Assembly: GCF_018760365.1 (NCBI RefSeq)
Contig: NZ_JAHIAB010000001.1
Location: forward strand, 265,813-329,812
DNA length: 64,000 bases
Direction: 5' to 3'
Origin: Pseudooceanicola endophyticus
GTDB taxonomy: Bacteria; Pseudomonadota; Alphaproteobacteria; Rhodobacterales; Rhodobacteraceae
Position numbers and translations under genes: made by a program. Under the pieces are notes generated by a model. That model was not told where the DNA came from. It searched no databases and was given only the letters and a program-made list of their open reading frames with translations. Shown here piece after piece: positions 34,183 through 45,620 of this stretch; the stretch's first letter is position 1; every line of letters begins with the position of its first letter.

Positions 34183-35811
34183 ATGACCAAGTTTTCTGAT
34201 CTCGACCTGGACCCCAAGGTCCTGAAAGCCATCGCCGAAGCAGGCTATGAATCGCCGACGCCGATTCAGGCCGGCGCGATTCCCCCTGCCCTGGCAGGCA
34301 AGGACGTCCTGGGGATTGCCCAGACCGGGACCGGCAAGACCGCCAGCTTCACGCTGCCGATGATCACCCGTCTGGCCAAGGGCCGCGCCCGCGCGCGGAT
34401 GCCGCGCTCGCTGGTGCTGTGCCCGACCCGCGAACTGGCCGCCCAGGTCGCCGAGAACTTCGACACCTATACCAAGCACATGAAGCTGACCAAGGCGCTG
34501 CTGATCGGCGGCGTCAGCTTCAAGGAGCAGGAAGCGCTGATCGACCGCGGCGTCGACGTGCTGATCGCCACCCCCGGCCGTCTGCTCGACCATTTCGAGC
34601 GCGGCAAGCTGCTGCTGACCGGCGTGCAGATCATGGTGGTGGACGAAGCCGACCGGATGCTCGACATGGGCTTCATTCCGGATATCGAGCGCATCTTCTC
34701 TCTGACGCCCTTCACCCGGCAGACGCTGTTCTTCTCGGCCACCATGGCGCCGGAAATCGAACGCATCACCAACACCTTCCTCTCCGCCCCCGAGCGGATC
34801 GAGGTCGCGCGCCAGGCCACCACCTCCGAGAACATCGAGCAGAGCGTCGTCATGTTCAAGGCGTCGCGCAAGGACCGCGAGGGCTCCGAGAAGCGCCGCA
34901 TCCTGCGCCAGCTGATCGACATGGAAGGCGAGACGCTGACCAACGCGATCATCTTCTGCAACCGCAAGACCGATGTCGACGTGACCGCCAAGTCGCTGAA
35001 GAAATACGGCTATGACGCGGCGCCGATCCATGGCGACCTGGACCAGTCGACCCGGATGCGGACGCTGGACGGCTTCCGCGATGGCTCTCTCAAGATCCTG
35101 TGCGCCTCCGACGTGGCGGCGCGCGGCCTCGACGTGCCCTCCGTGTCCCATGTCTTCAATTTCGACGTGCCGACCCATTCCGAGGACTACGTGCACCGCA
35201 TCGGCCGGACCGGCCGCGCCGGGCGCAAGGGCAAGACGATCATGATCTGCGTCCCCCGCGACGAAAAGAACCTGGCCGATATCGAAAAGCTGGTCGGCAA
35301 GGAGATCCCGCGTCTTGAGCTGCCGGGCGTGAAGGCCCCGGTGCGCAGCGAGGAAACCGCCGCCGCCCCCGAGGCCAAGGAAAAGCCGCGCCGCACCCGG
35401 ACCCGCAAGCCGAAGGCCGAAAAGGTCACCGAAGCCGCCGCCCCCGAGGCCGTGCAGGAGGTGAAGGCCGACAAGGTCACCGCCGCCGCCGTGGAGGCGC
35501 CCGAGAAGGCCGTGCAGGAAACCGCCGCGCCCGTCGAGAAGGCCCCCGCCGCCGAGAAGCCTGCCGAAAAGCCCGCCCGCAAGGCGGCGCCGAAAGCGGC
35601 CGAAAAGGTTGCCAAGCTCGACAAGGCCGAGAAGGCCCCCGAGCAGGTCGCCGACAAGACCGAGAAAGCCGAAAAGGCCGATGCCAAGCCCCGCGGCAAC
35701 CGCGAGCGCGGCGGCAAGGGCCGTGGCGGCAACGATCGCGTCATCGTCGGCATGGGCGATCACATGCCCAGCTTCATCGCGCTGTCCTTCGAGCAGCGCC
35801 GCGCCGGCTGA
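34183..35811 (+). CDS. DEAD-box ATP-dependent RNA helicase (RhlE-like)
   Basis: The ATG at 34183 starts MTKFSDLDLDPKVLKAIAEAG, the normal N-terminus; earlier in-frame codons overlap the promoter. The core has motif Q, Walker A AQTGTGKT (46-53), PTRELAAQ, VDEADRMLDMGF, FFSAT and HRIGRTGRAG. The closest type is RhlE. A tail of about 130 residues from residue 390 is Ala/Lys/Glu-rich, low in complexity and ends in an Arg/Gly patch (RGNRERGGKGRGG), typical of RNA-binding tails in ribosome or mRNA helicases. Total length is 542 residues. Confidence 0.92.
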   Translation: MTKFSDLDLDPKVLKAIAEAGYESPTPIQAGAIPPALAGKDVLGIAQTGTGKTASFTLPMITRLAKGRARARMPRSLVLCPTRELAAQVAENFDTYTKHMKLTKALLIGGVSFKEQEALIDRGVDVLIATPGRLLDHFERGKLLLTGVQIMVVDEADRMLDMGFIPDIERIFSLTPFTRQTLFFSATMAPEIERITNTFLSAPERIEVARQATTSENIEQSVVMFKASRKDREGSEKRRILRQLIDMEGETLTNAIIFCNRKTDVDVTAKSLKKYGYDAAPIHGDLDQSTRMRTLDGFRDGSLKILCASDVAARGLDVPSVSHVFNFDVPTHSEDYVHRIGRTGRAGRKGKTIMICVPRDEKNLADIEKLVGKEIPRLELPGVKAPVRSEETAAAPEAKEKPRRTRTRKPKAEKVTEAAAPEAVQEVKADKVTAAAVEAPEKAVQETAAPVEKAPAAEKPAEKPARKAAPKAAEKVAKLDKAEKAPEQVADKTEKAEKADAKPRGNRERGGKGRGGNDRVIVGMGDHMPSFIALSFEQRRAG

Positions 35812-35923
35812 CGCCGGTGCCGCGCGGGCGCCGGGCTCGATGCCCGGCCCCGCGCGCCCTCTCTTCAGCCTTTCGCAACAGATCCGGTCCTAGCCTGCTC
35901 CTGTCAGCCACAGGGGTCAGGCC

Positions 35924-36316
35924 ATGCATGTCGTTCTACCGCAGCCGCCATCGCTTGCGAATCGCCGCAGACACGCGCGCTACGCGCTCTCCCGCCCCTG
36001 TGAGCTGATCCTGGAGGACAAGGTCCTCACCGCCCGTCTGCTGGATATCTCCGCCGGCGGCGCCCGCCTGCTGCTGCCCCTTGCGGCCAGCGGCTACGGT
36101 CCCCTGCCCCAGCTGCGCTTCCGCCTGCCGCAGATCTGCACCTTCCGGGCCGATCTGCGCTGGAGCGCGCATCATCATGTGGGTCTTCAGTTCGACGAGC
36201 TCTCAGCGCGCCAGTCCGGCGCGCTGAGATCGCTTCTGTCGGAACTTGAGCGGCGCGATCAGGCCAGCCGGGAGATCACGACCGTGACCTCGGGCTTCTT
36301 GCCGATCTCGCCCTGA
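35924..36316 (+). CDS. PilZ-domain protein
   Basis: The 130-residue protein has the two c-di-GMP-binding elements of PilZ: RRRHARYALS (the RxxxR block) near residue 14 and DISAGGARL (DxSxxG) near residue 42. It has no other domain, so it should act as a small c-di-GMP receptor in the cytoplasm. The pathway it controls cannot be told from its neighbours. Its last 19 codons overlap the 3' end of the convergent rnj gene. Confidence 0.8.
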   Translation: MHVVLPQPPSLANRRRHARYALSRPCELILEDKVLTARLLDISAGGARLLLPLAASGYGPLPQLRFRLPQICTFRADLRWSAHHHVGLQFDELSARQSGALRSLLSELERRDQASREITTVTSGFLPISP

Positions 36317-37932
36317 GCCGAGTTGCGCACGACGCGCCGCAGGGCTTCTTCCAGCTTGTCGTCGTCGCGCATGGTCTTGGCATCGGCCCGGCCCAGGAAC
36401 TGGCTCAGGTCCTGTTCCAGCACGTCCACCAGCGTCACACCCGAGCGACCGGTTTCCGGCAGGCCCATGACGTCGCACCAGGGATCGCCAAGCGCCTCGT
36501 CGTCCTCGTCGATGACCGCCGTCACCGTGACATGGCCGTTCAGCGCCATGCGGATCCGGTCCCGCACGATGCCGTCCAGCGCGCCGATCTGGATCGAACC
36601 GTCCAGGTAGGTGCGCCCGGTCTCGATGTACTCGGCCACCTTCGGGGCATTGCCCGTCAGCTCCAGCATCATGCCGTTGACGGCGACGAAGGACATGCGG
36701 CCCTTCTCCATGCTCATCTTGGCATGTTCGCGCAGGTGGCGGTGCTCGCCATGCATCGGGATGACGATCTGCGGGTTCACGATGTCCTGCAGGCGCGCCA
36801 GGTCGGGACGGTTCGCGTGCCCGGAAACGTGGTAGCGCCCGGCGGTATCGTCGATCACGTCCACGCCCATCTGGCTGAAGTTGTTGATGATCGAGATCAC
36901 CGACTTCTCGTTGCCCGGGATGGTCTTGGAAGAGAACAGGAAGGTGTCGCCCTCGCCCAGGGTGATGCCGTGGTGCTTGCCCCGGGCCAGCTGGGCCGCC
37001 GCCGCGCGGCGTTCGCCCTGGCTGCCGGTGACGATCATCATCAGGTTCTCGCGCGGGATCTCGCGCGCATCCTCGATGCTGATCACCTTGGGGAAGCCCG
37101 ACAGGATGCCGGTTTCCTGGCCCGCCTCGATCATGCGGCGCATGGCGCGGCCCAGCAGGCAGACCGACCGGCCCGCCTTGTCGCCCGCCACCGCCAGCGA
37201 TTTCACCCGCGCGATGTTCGACGCAAAGGTCGTCGCCACGAAGATGCCGGTATCACAGGAGGCTACCAGCTTCTCGACCTCCGGCTCCACCTCGGATTCC
37301 GAGCGGCCGGGATTGGGCGAGAAGACGTTGGTGCTGTCGCAGATCAGGGCGCGCACGCCATCCTTCGACACCTCGCGCCAGAGCGCCTCGTCGAAGGGTT
37401 CGCCGACGATCGGGGTCTCGTCCAGCTTGAAATCGCCCGAGTGGATGATCCGACCCGCCGGCGTGTCGATGACCAGCGCGCTGCTTTCGGGGATCGAATG
37501 CGACATCGGCAGGAAGCCCACCCGGAAGGGGCCGGCCTTGATGGTCTCGGGCCAGGCGCTTGCGGTGGTCACCACGTGATCGCCCAGACCGTATTCCGCC
37601 AGCTTGCCGCGCGCGATATTGGCCGTGAAGGCCCGCGCATAGATGATCGGCGCCCCGAGGCGTTCGAACAGATGGCCGACGGCGCCCACGTGGTCCTCGT
37701 GGGCATGGGTGATGAACACCGCTTCCAGCCGGTCGCGGTTCTCTTTCAGCCAGGTGATGTCGGCAAAGATCAGATCCACCCCCGGCGTGGTATCCATGTC
37801 GGGGAAGGCGACGCCCAGGTCCACGAGGATCAGCCGTTCCTTGCCGGCCGGCCCATACCCGTAGACATAGGCGTTCATCCCAATTTCCCCGGCACCGCCG
37901 AGCGGAAGATAGATGAGCCGATCGGTTGTCAT
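36259..37932 (-). CDS. rnj: Ribonuclease J
   Basis: RNase J is a metallo-beta-lactamase fold nuclease with 5'-3' exonuclease and endonuclease activity in RNA maturation and decay. The 557 residues contain the zinc motif H76-A-H78-E-D80-H81, the beta-CASP domain and the conserved ISGHAN-like VSGHANRPD segment. The gene overlaps the upstream coaX by four bases on the same strand. Its 3' end overlaps the convergent PilZ gene by 58 bp. Confidence 0.95.
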   Translation of the reverse strand: MTTDRLIYLPLGGAGEIGMNAYVYGYGPAGKERLILVDLGVAFPDMDTTPGVDLIFADITWLKENRDRLEAVFITHAHEDHVGAVGHLFERLGAPIIYARAFTANIARGKLAEYGLGDHVVTTASAWPETIKAGPFRVGFLPMSHSIPESSALVIDTPAGRIIHSGDFKLDETPIVGEPFDEALWREVSKDGVRALICDSTNVFSPNPGRSESEVEPEVEKLVASCDTGIFVATTFASNIARVKSLAVAGDKAGRSVCLLGRAMRRMIEAGQETGILSGFPKVISIEDAREIPRENLMMIVTGSQGERRAAAAQLARGKHHGITLGEGDTFLFSSKTIPGNEKSVISIINNFSQMGVDVIDDTAGRYHVSGHANRPDLARLQDIVNPQIVIPMHGEHRHLREHAKMSMEKGRMSFVAVNGMMLELTGNAPKVAEYIETGRTYLDGSIQIGALDGIVRDRIRMALNGHVTVTAVIDEDDEALGDPWCDVMGLPETGRSGVTLVDVLEQDLSQFLGRADAKTMRDDDKLEEALRRVVRNSAQGEIGKKPEVTVVISRLA

Positions 37933-38708
37933 GTAGCCCCTAGCGTTTGATTGTAGTCATAGATGACCCTGAGCCCATGGATGGTCAGGTTTTCGTCGAA
38001 ATGGTCGAACAGCGTATCGCCCTGTCCGAAGAGGGGCGCAAGCCCCCCGGTCGAGATAATTCTCATGGGTCGGGCATATTCGGCGCGGATCCGGTCACAG
38101 ATCCCGCGCACCAGCCCCACATAGCCCCAGAACACGCCGCTCTGCATGCAGGCCACGGTATTGGTGCCGATCACATGGGCAGGCCTGGTCACATCCACGT
38201 GCGGCAGCGCGGCGGCGCTCTCGTGCAGGGCCTGAAGCGACAGGTTCACCCCCGGCGCGATCACGCCGCCCACATAGGCGCCGTCCTCGGCCACCACGTC
38301 GAAGGTCGTGGCGGTGCCGAAATCCACCACCACCAGATCGCCGCCATAGCGGTCGAAGGCGCCGGCGGCATTGACCAGCCGGTCGGGGCCCACCTGGGTC
38401 CCGGCATCGACGCGCGGCTTGTTGGGCAGCGCGCATTCCGGTTTGCCGACCACGAAGGGACGGCAGTTGAAGTAGCGGTCCGCCAGGACGCGCAGGTTGA
38501 ACACCACCCGCGGCACGGTGGACGAGATGATCACCGCGTCGATGTCCATCGGGATCTTGTTGTGCGCCAGAAGCGCGGCCAGCCAGACGTAATACTGATC
38601 GGCGGTGCGCTGATGTTCGGTCGAGGTGCGCAGGGTGCAGAGGAATTCCTGGCCGTCCCAGATCGAAAAGACAGTGTTTGTGTTGCCGCAATCAATGGTC
38701 AGCAGCAT
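37929..38708 (-). CDS. coaX: Type III pantothenate kinase
   Basis: CoaX phosphorylates pantothenate, the first step of coenzyme A synthesis. The 259-residue protein has the P-loop-like DCGNTNTVF at residues 6-14, GPDRLVNAAGA in the pantothenate site and VVVDFGTATTFDVV. Unlike type I kinases, type III kinases are not inhibited by CoA. Its stop overlaps the rnj start, and the birA gene lies 33 bp upstream, so birA-coaX-rnj form the end of the nuo transcription direction. Confidence 0.95.
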   Translation of the reverse strand: MLLTIDCGNTNTVFSIWDGQEFLCTLRTSTEHQRTADQYYVWLAALLAHNKIPMDIDAVIISSTVPRVVFNLRVLADRYFNCRPFVVGKPECALPNKPRVDAGTQVGPDRLVNAAGAFDRYGGDLVVVDFGTATTFDVVAEDGAYVGGVIAPGVNLSLQALHESAAALPHVDVTRPAHVIGTNTVACMQSGVFWGYVGLVRGICDRIRAEYARPMRIISTGGLAPLFGQGDTLFDHFDENLTIHGLRVIYDYNQTLGAT

Positions 38709-38741
38709 GCAGTCGTCCTCCCTGGAGTGACTGTCGGGTCG

Positions 38742-39512
38742 TCAGAAGTAGACGTCGGCGGCGGCGATCGCATGTCGCTGGCCGTCGACCGTCAGGACGA
38801 GGTGTCCGTTGTCGTCGATGGTCTCAAAGCGCCCGGTCAGGCTGTCGGAACCGAACCGCGCGGTGATCTCCTGCCCCAGACGGGTGGCGCGGTCCAGCCA
38901 TGCCCTGCGGATCGGGGCGAAACCCTGGGTGCGGAACATGTCCTCAAGCCGGGCATAGGACGCGGCGAGGGCCGTCAGGAAGTCCTCCGTGCTGACCTGG
39001 ACACCGGCCTCGGACAGCAGAGAGACGGGGCGCAGGGCGCGCGCCTCCAGCTGCTCGGGCTGCGGCGCCTCGGCCAGATTGACGCCGATGCCGATCATCA
39101 GCCCCTCGACCCGGTTCCGGCGCAGCACGCTTTCCAGCAGGATGCCCGCCAGCTTGCCGCCGTTCATCAGCACGTCGTTGGGCCATTTCAGCGCGAAGGG
39201 ATCGGTGCGCCCGCTGACCAGCACCAGCGCGTCGTAAAGCGCCAGCGCGGCCACGAAGCTGCGCAGGGCGATGCGGTCGGGGCTTTCGCCCGCAACCGGC
39301 AGCACCAGCGTACCGGCAAAGTTGCCGGTCGGGTTGGCCCAGGCGCGGCCCCGCCGCCCCCGTGCCTTGGTCTGAAGGCCCGCTGAAATCCACAGCGGGC
39401 CGGTCAGGGTGTCGAAGCGACGCGCCCCCTCGTCGAGGGTGCTGTCCACTTCCGCAAGCTCCAGCCGGTCGTAACCGGCGGGCCAGGCCTTCGGCAGGTC
39501 GCTCAAGATCAC
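38742..39512 (-). CDS. birA: Biotin-protein ligase
   Basis: BirA attaches biotin to acetyl- and other CoA carboxylases. The GTG start at 39512 overlaps the nuoN stop (GTGA), which is better than a long upstream frame inside nuoN. The 256-residue protein has [25 protein letters not shown] and a C-terminal SH3-like part. The N-terminal helix-turn-helix of E. coli BirA is absent, so it is a ligase only and not a repressor. It is coupled to nuoN in translation. Confidence 0.92.
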   Translation of the reverse strand: MILSDLPKAWPAGYDRLELAEVDSTLDEGARRFDTLTGPLWISAGLQTKARGRRGRAWANPTGNFAGTLVLPVAGESPDRIALRSFVAALALYDALVLVSGRTDPFALKWPNDVLMNGGKLAGILLESVLRRNRVEGLMIGIGVNLAEAPQPEQLEARALRPVSLLSEAGVQVSTEDFLTALAASYARLEDMFRTQGFAPIRRAWLDRATRLGQEITARFGSDSLTGRFETIDDNGHLVLTVDGQRHAIAAADVYF

Positions 39513-40948
39513 TGCACCAGGGAGGCCGCGGCGGCCTGCGCCACGCCTTCCAGGCCGAACAGGTTGACCACGCCGATCAGCATGATCGCGGCGGACACCG
39601 TCAGGAAGCCCAGCAGCACGGGGTTCTTCGACTCGTCCAGCGGCTCTTCCGAGGATTTGCCGAAGTACATGAAGTAGACCACGCGCAGGTAGTAGAAGGC
39701 GCCCACCACCGAGGCCAGCACCGCCATGATCGCCAGCCACACCAGGCCGCCTTCATAGGCCGCGCGCAGCACATAGATCTTGGCGAAGAAGCCGATGAAG
39801 GGCGGCACGCCGGCCATGGAGAACAGCAGCAGCAGCAGCGCCAGCGCCCGCCCCGGAGAGGCCGAGGCATAGACGTTGAGCGAGCGGATGTCGGTCACAG
39901 GCTGGCCGTCGCGTTCCATCGACATGATGAAGGCGAAGGCGCCGATGTTCATGGTCACGTAGATCGAGAGATACAGCAGCATCGACTGCACCCCGAAGGC
40001 CGTCCCCGCCGACAGCCCCATGAGCGCGTAGCCCATGTGCGCAATCGAGGAATAGGACATCAGGCGCTTGATGTTGGTCTGCCCGATGGCCGCGACCGAA
40101 CCCACCACCATCGACAGGAAGGCGATCATCGCCGTGACCTGCTGCCAGTCGCCCACGACACCGCCGAAGGCATCATAAAGCAGCCGGGCGAACAGGCCCA
40201 TGGCGGCGAACTTGGGCGCGGTGGCGAAGAAGGCGGTGACCGGCGTCGGAGAACCCTCGTAGACATCCGGGGTCCACATGTGGAACGGCACGGCCGAGAT
40301 CTTGAACGCCAGGCCCGCGATCATGAAGACGATGCCGAACAGCAGGCCGACGGGGGCATGGCCCTGCCCTGCCGCCTCGATGATCCCCGAGAACAGCGTG
40401 GTGCCCGAGAAGCCGTAGACCAGCGAGGCGCCATACAGCAGCATCCCCGAGGAGAGCGAGCCCAGCACGAAGTACTTCAGGCCCGCCTCGGTCGACTTCA
40501 GGAAGTCGCGGCGGATCGAGGCCAGCACGTAGAGCGCCAGCGATTGCAGCTCCACGCCCATGTAGAGCGTGATCAGGTCCCCGGCCGAGACCATGACCAG
40601 CATGCCCAGCACCGCCAGCGCGATCAGCACCGGGAATTCGAAGTGCAGGACCTTGCGGCGGGCCATGTGTTCAAGGCCCATGACCAGCACGGCGGCGGCC
40701 GAGAACAGGATGCCGACCTGCGCGTATTGCGCGAAGGCATCGTTGTTGTACATGCCGTGGAACGCGGTGGTCCCGGTGGGCCGGATCGAGATCCAGAGCC
40801 CCAGCAGCACGAAGACGGCGGCCGTTGCCCAGGAGAGGATGCCTGCGACCTTGTCCTTGCCGAGGTAGACCCCGAGGACCAGGGCCACCATCGCGTAGAT
40901 CGCCAGGACGATCTCCGGAAGGATGATGTTCAGGTCAGACTGAAGCAT
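39509..40948 (-). CDS. nuoN: NADH-quinone oxidoreductase subunit N
   Basis: NuoN is one of three antiporter-like proton-pumping membrane subunits of complex I. The 479-residue protein has about 14 membrane segments and conserved TM lysines in the proton channel. [20 protein letters not shown] is the family block around TM5, and [16 protein letters not shown] is the broken-helix region. It is the last nuo gene, overlapping birA. Confidence 0.96.
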   Translation of the reverse strand: MLQSDLNIILPEIVLAIYAMVALVLGVYLGKDKVAGILSWATAAVFVLLGLWISIRPTGTTAFHGMYNNDAFAQYAQVGILFSAAAVLVMGLEHMARRKVLHFEFPVLIALAVLGMLVMVSAGDLITLYMGVELQSLALYVLASIRRDFLKSTEAGLKYFVLGSLSSGMLLYGASLVYGFSGTTLFSGIIEAAGQGHAPVGLLFGIVFMIAGLAFKISAVPFHMWTPDVYEGSPTPVTAFFATAPKFAAMGLFARLLYDAFGGVVGDWQQVTAMIAFLSMVVGSVAAIGQTNIKRLMSYSSIAHMGYALMGLSAGTAFGVQSMLLYLSIYVTMNIGAFAFIMSMERDGQPVTDIRSLNVYASASPGRALALLLLLFSMAGVPPFIGFFAKIYVLRAAYEGGLVWLAIMAVLASVVGAFYYLRVVYFMYFGKSSEEPLDESKNPVLLGFLTVSAAIMLIGVVNLFGLEGVAQAAAASLVQ

Positions 40949-40967
40949 GTTGAAGGGTCCTCCGGGT

Positions 40968-42533
40968 TCAGTGCGATGCGGCCGGCGCTTCGGCGGTGGC
41001 GGTGGCCGCTTCGGTGCGGCCCGCCTCCTTCAGCGCGGTCTGGTTATGCTCGACGAGGGCGGCGATCGTGGGGCCGACGCGGTCGGTCACGAAGCTCGGG
41101 TAGACGCCGAGGAACAGGGTCATGGCGACCAGCGGGCCCATGATGAGCTTTTCGCGCAGGTCGAGATCCTTGATGGTTTTCAGGCTTTCCTTCAGCAGCG
41201 GGCCCATGACCACGCGGCGGTAGAGGTAAAGCGCATAGGCCGCCGACAGGATGACGCCGGTAGCCGCGACCATCGCGATCCAGGTGTTGACCTGGAAGAT
41301 GCCGATCATGGTCAGGAATTCCCCGATGAAGCCCGAGGTGCCGGGCAGGCCGACATTGGCCATGGTGAAGAACATGAAGATCAGCGCATAGGCCGGCATC
41401 CGGTTCACCAGGCCGCCGTAGGCCTCGATCTCACGGGTGTGCATCCGGTCGTAGATGAAGCCCACGGACAGGAAGAGGCCGGCAGAGATGAAGCCGTGGC
41501 TCAGCATCTGGAACATCGCGCCGTCCATGCCCTGCTGGTTCACCGCGAAGATGCCCATGGTGACAAAGCCCATGTGCGCGACGGACGAATAGGCGATCAG
41601 CTTCTTCATGTCGGTCTGCACCAGCGCCACCAGCGAGGTGTAGACGATGGCGATCACCGAGAGCCACAGCACGAAGGGCGTCATCACGTCGGCGCCCACC
41701 GGGAACATCGGCAGAGAGAAGCGCAGGAAGCCGTAGCCGCCCATCTTCAGCAGGATCGCCGCAAGGTCGACCGAGCCCGCCGTCGGCGCCTGGACGTGGG
41801 CGTCAGGCAGCCAGGTATGGACCGGCCACATCGGCGTCTTGACGGCGAAGCCCACGAAGAAGCCGAAGAACAGCAGCGTCTGTAGCCCTCCCGGGATCAC
41901 GAAGCCGAACAGCTTTATCGGATCGGAACTGAAGTCGAAATTCATCAGCGCCACGATGTCGGTGGTCTGCGCATGTTCGTAGATGACGATCATCGAGATC
42001 AGCATCATGACCGAGCCGAGGAAGGTGTAGAGGAAGAACTTGAAGGTCGCGTAGATCCGGTTCGGGCCGCCCCAGATGCCGATGATCAGGAACATCGGGA
42101 TCAGGCCGGCTTCGAAGAAGACGTAGAACAGGATCAGGTCCAGGGACATGAACACGCCGAGCATCAGCGTTTCCAGGATCAGGAAGGCGATCATGTATTC
42201 CTTCACCCGCCGCTTCACCCGCCAGGAGGCGGCGATGGTGATCGGCATCATGAAGGTGGTCAGCATCACGAACAGGACCGAGATCCCGTCGACGCCCATC
42301 TTGTAGCGCAGCCCGCCCAGCCAGGGACGGTCCTCGACCATCTGGAAGCCGGTGTTGGCGCTGTCGAACTGGAACAGGATGAAGAGCGACACCAGGAAGG
42401 TCAGCGAGGTGGCGATCAGCGCCACCCACTTGGCATTGCGCTGAGAGGCCCGGTCCTCGCCCCGCAGGAAAATCGCCAGGATCAGCGCCGCGATGGACGG
42501 CATGAAGGTGACGATGGACAGAAGGTTGTTCAT
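40968..42533 (-). CDS. nuoM: NADH-quinone oxidoreductase subunit M
   Basis: NuoM is the second antiporter-like subunit. The 521-residue protein has about 14 membrane segments, and [18 protein letters not shown] and [20 protein letters not shown]-like [13 protein letters not shown] are family signatures. Its ATG shares one base with the nuoL stop. A short Ala/Thr-rich tail follows the last TM. Gap to nuoN is 19 bp. Confidence 0.97.
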   Translation of the reverse strand: MNNLLSIVTFMPSIAALILAIFLRGEDRASQRNAKWVALIATSLTFLVSLFILFQFDSANTGFQMVEDRPWLGGLRYKMGVDGISVLFVMLTTFMMPITIAASWRVKRRVKEYMIAFLILETLMLGVFMSLDLILFYVFFEAGLIPMFLIIGIWGGPNRIYATFKFFLYTFLGSVMMLISMIVIYEHAQTTDIVALMNFDFSSDPIKLFGFVIPGGLQTLLFFGFFVGFAVKTPMWPVHTWLPDAHVQAPTAGSVDLAAILLKMGGYGFLRFSLPMFPVGADVMTPFVLWLSVIAIVYTSLVALVQTDMKKLIAYSSVAHMGFVTMGIFAVNQQGMDGAMFQMLSHGFISAGLFLSVGFIYDRMHTREIEAYGGLVNRMPAYALIFMFFTMANVGLPGTSGFIGEFLTMIGIFQVNTWIAMVAATGVILSAAYALYLYRRVVMGPLLKESLKTIKDLDLREKLIMGPLVAMTLFLGVYPSFVTDRVGPTIAALVEHNQTALKEAGRTEAATATAEAPAASH

Positions 42534-44551
42534 TAGTGGGCCCCTCCGATGAGCGTCATCCAGGTCACAAGGGCCGCGATGCCGATCACCATCGTGAATG
42601 CATAGGTAAAGATGTAACCGCTCTGCCAGCGTCCGATCAGGCGCACGAAGGCGGGCACGATGCCAAGGGCGACGCCGTTGACGGTGCCGTCGATGATGGT
42701 GCCGTCACCGCGCTTCCAGAACAGCCGCCCGACGGCGAAGGCCGGACGCACGAAGAGGAAGTCGTAGATCTCGTCGAAATACCACTTGTTCAGCAGGAAC
42801 AGGTACAGCGGACGGTTGGCATCGGCCAGGCGCTTGGGCAGGGTCGTGTCCTTGATGTACATGACCCAGGCGATCCCGAAACCGATCAGCATGGCGATGA
42901 AGGGGCTGACCTTGACCCAGGCCGGCGCTTCGTGGGCGGTCTCGATCACGTGGTTCTCGGGGCCGGTGTAGATCGCGCCGTACTGGATCGCGGCATGGTC
43001 CGCCGCGGCCTCTGCATGGTGCGCCGGCATCGAGAAGAAGGCCGCCATCCTGTCATGGTCTCCGAAGAAGGGACCATACCAGATCATCCCCGCCAGGATC
43101 GCGCCCAGCGACAGCACGCCGAGCGGGATCAGCATGACCTTCGGGCTTTCATGGGCGTGCTCATGGGCATGTTTGTCGCCGCGCGCCTCGCCGAAGAAGG
43201 TCATGAAGATCAGCCGCCAGGAGTAGAAGGAGGTGAACAGCGCCGCGATCACCAGCATCCAGAAGGCATAGCCGCCCATGGTGCCAGCCCAGACGCTCTC
43301 GATGATGGCGTCCTTCGACAGGAAGCCCGCAAAGCCGATATGGGTGAAGGGGATGCCGACGCCGGTGATGGCCAGCGTGCCGATCACCATGGCCCAGAAG
43401 GTCATCGGGATCTTGTCCTTCAGCCCGCCGTAATTGCGCAGATCCTGCTCGTGGTGCATCGCGGTGATGACCGAGCCCGCCGAGAGGAAGAGCAGCGCCT
43501 TGAAGAAGGCATGGGTGAAGAGGTGGAACATCGCCGGCCCGTAGGCGCCGACACCCGCCGCCGCGAACATGTAGCCCAGCTGCGAGCAGGTCGAATAGGC
43601 AATGACGCGCTTGATGTCGTTCTGCACCAGGCCGACCGTCGCGGCGAAGAAGGCCGTCGTCGCGCCGATGAAGGTGATGAAGGCCATGGTTTCGGGCGCG
43701 CTTTCCATCAGCGGCGACATCCGGCAGATCAGGAAGACGCCGGCGGTGACCATGGTCGCCGCGTGGATCAGCGCCGACACCGGGGTCGGGCCTTCCATGG
43801 CGTCCGGCAGCCAGGTGTGCAGGAACAGCTGCGCCGACTTGCCCGCCGCACCGATGAACAGCAGGAAGGCCAGCAGGTTCGCCGCGTTCCAGTCACGCCA
43901 CAGGAAGTGCAGCTCGGTATCCGCGATGTGGGGGACCTGGCTGAAGATCGTGTCGAAGTCGATGGCATCGGTCAGGAAGAACAGGCCAAGGATCCCCAGC
44001 AGGAAGCCGAAGTCGCCGATCCGGTTGACCACGAAGGCCTTGATCGACGCCGCACCCGCCGAGGGCTTCTTGTAGTAGAAGCCGATCAGCAGGTAGGAGG
44101 CCAGGCCCACGCCTTCCCAGCCGAAGAACATCTGCACGATGTTGTCGGAGGTGACCAGCGCCAGCATCGCGAAGGTGAAGAGCGACAGGTAGGCGAAGAA
44201 GCGGGGGCGGTATTCCTCGGTCTCCAGGAAGTTCTCGTCATGGGCCATGTAGCCGATCGAGTAGAGGTGCACGAAGGCCGAGACCGTCGTGACCACCACC
44301 AGCATGATCGTCGTCAGCCGGTCGACCCGCACGCCCCAGGAGGCGTTCAACGTGCCGCTTTCGATCCAGCGCATGATCTCGACGTGCTGGGCGGTGTCGG
44401 GGGTGGTGAAGAAGGCGATCCAGCTCAGCAGGCAGACGAAGAACAGGACCCCGGTGGTGAGGTACTGCGCCCCTTTCACGGAGATCACGCGCCAGCCGAA
44501 GCCCGCGATGACCGCCGAGATCAGCGGCAGCAGGAGGATGATGGGGACCAT
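42533..44551 (-). CDS. nuoL: NADH-quinone oxidoreductase subunit L
   Basis: NuoL is the distal antiporter-like subunit, with the long lateral helix. The 672-residue protein shows the family blocks [48 protein letters not shown] and a His-rich loop near residue 460 ([11 protein letters not shown]). The His-rich stretch is common in this subunit in alphaproteobacteria and its function is not known to me. The gene ends at the nuoM start with a one-base overlap. Confidence 0.97.
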   Translation of the reverse strand: MVPIILLLPLISAVIAGFGWRVISVKGAQYLTTGVLFFVCLLSWIAFFTTPDTAQHVEIMRWIESGTLNASWGVRVDRLTTIMLVVVTTVSAFVHLYSIGYMAHDENFLETEEYRPRFFAYLSLFTFAMLALVTSDNIVQMFFGWEGVGLASYLLIGFYYKKPSAGAASIKAFVVNRIGDFGFLLGILGLFFLTDAIDFDTIFSQVPHIADTELHFLWRDWNAANLLAFLLFIGAAGKSAQLFLHTWLPDAMEGPTPVSALIHAATMVTAGVFLICRMSPLMESAPETMAFITFIGATTAFFAATVGLVQNDIKRVIAYSTCSQLGYMFAAAGVGAYGPAMFHLFTHAFFKALLFLSAGSVITAMHHEQDLRNYGGLKDKIPMTFWAMVIGTLAITGVGIPFTHIGFAGFLSKDAIIESVWAGTMGGYAFWMLVIAALFTSFYSWRLIFMTFFGEARGDKHAHEHAHESPKVMLIPLGVLSLGAILAGMIWYGPFFGDHDRMAAFFSMPAHHAEAAADHAAIQYGAIYTGPENHVIETAHEAPAWVKVSPFIAMLIGFGIAWVMYIKDTTLPKRLADANRPLYLFLLNKWYFDEIYDFLFVRPAFAVGRLFWKRGDGTIIDGTVNGVALGIVPAFVRLIGRWQSGYIFTYAFTMVIGIAALVTWMTLIGGAH

Positions 44552-44555
44552 GGGT

Positions 44556-44861
44556 TCAGCCTTTCATCACGTTGACGTCTTCCACGGCGATGGAGCCGCG
44601 GTTGCGGAAGAAGCAGACCAGGATGGCGAGGCCGATCGCCGCCTCGGCGGCGGCCACCGTCAGCACGAAGAGCGAGAAGACCTGCCCCGCGAGATCCCCG
44701 AGATAGCTGGAGAAGGTGACAAGGTTGATGTTCACCGACAGCAGGATCAGTTCGATGCTCATCAGCAGGATGATGATGTTCTTCCGGTTCAGGAAGATCC
44801 CGAAAATCCCGATGACGAACAGCACGGCCGCCACTGTCAGGTAATGTTCGATTCCGATCAT
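44556..44861 (-). CDS. nuoK: NADH-quinone oxidoreductase subunit K
   Basis: NuoK has three membrane segments and two membrane glutamates needed for proton transfer; [14 protein letters not shown] and [13 protein letters not shown] show these. The start at 44861 (MIGIEHYL) gives 101 residues, the normal size; a longer frame is rejected. About 150 bp separate it from nuoJ on the 5' side, longer than most gaps in this operon. Confidence 0.97.
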   Translation of the reverse strand: MIGIEHYLTVAAVLFVIGIFGIFLNRKNIIILLMSIELILLSVNINLVTFSSYLGDLAGQVFSLFVLTVAAAEAAIGLAILVCFFRNRGSIAVEDVNVMKG

Positions 44862-45011
44862 GTGCCTCGGTCCCTCACGTTTCGCAGCGGACGACCGCAT
44901 GGGCGGGGCCTTGCACCCCGGCGGCGGCGGTCCGTCTTGTTTTATCCTCCCGCGCGCCAAGGGCGCACGGCCTCCCCGCGGTGCGGGCCATGGCGGTCGC
45001 GGCGACCGGCC

Positions 45012-45620
45012 TCACAGCCCCTGCCCCGGCTTCACGTCCTTCATCTTCAGCTGGACCTTCGGATCGCGCCACATCTGCTCAAGCACGTTCTGGCGCTTGA
45101 CGTCCTTGCGGTGGCGCAGCGTCAGCACGATGGCCCCGATCATCGCGACCAGCAGGACCATGCCGGCCAGCTGGAAGGGCAGGAAGTAGCGGTCGAAGAT
45201 CAGCATCCCGAGCGCGTTGGTGTTGTGCATGTCGGTGGGCGTCACGGCGGTCCGCGCGGCCTCGGCCGTCGAAGCCTCGTGCCAGGAGCCGTAGGCCAGG
45301 CCGAACTGCATCAGCAGGATCAGCCCGATCAGCAGCGCCAGCGGCATGTACTTGGCCATCTCCGCCTTCAGCTCGGCGAAGTCGACGTCCAGCATCATGA
45401 CCACGAAGAGGAACAGCACCATGACGGCGCCGACGTAGACGATGACCAACAGCATGGCGACGAATTCCGCCCCCAGCAGAACGAAGAGCCCCGCCGCGGA
45501 AAGGAAGGTCAGGATCAGCCAGAGCACGGAGTGAACCGGGTTCCGGGAGATCACCGTGAAGAGGCCCCCTGCAATCGCGCAGAGCGCGAAGAGGTAGAAG
45601 GAGAAAGCGGCGACGGTCAT
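45012..45620 (-). CDS. nuoJ: NADH-quinone oxidoreductase subunit J
   Basis: NuoJ is a five-TM membrane subunit whose TM3 takes part in the redox-to-proton coupling. The 202-residue protein shows the family block LNAEFVAM-like [30 protein letters not shown]. Its ATG overlaps the stop of the carboxymuconolactone decarboxylase-like gene by four bases, so that extra gene and nuoJ are co-translated. Confidence 0.96.
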   Translation of the reverse strand: MTVAAFSFYLFALCAIAGGLFTVISRNPVHSVLWLILTFLSAAGLFVLLGAEFVAMLLVIVYVGAVMVLFLFVVMMLDVDFAELKAEMAKYMPLALLIGLILLMQFGLAYGSWHEASTAEAARTAVTPTDMHNTNALGMLIFDRYFLPFQLAGMVLLVAMIGAIVLTLRHRKDVKRQNVLEQMWRDPKVQLKMKDVKPGQGL

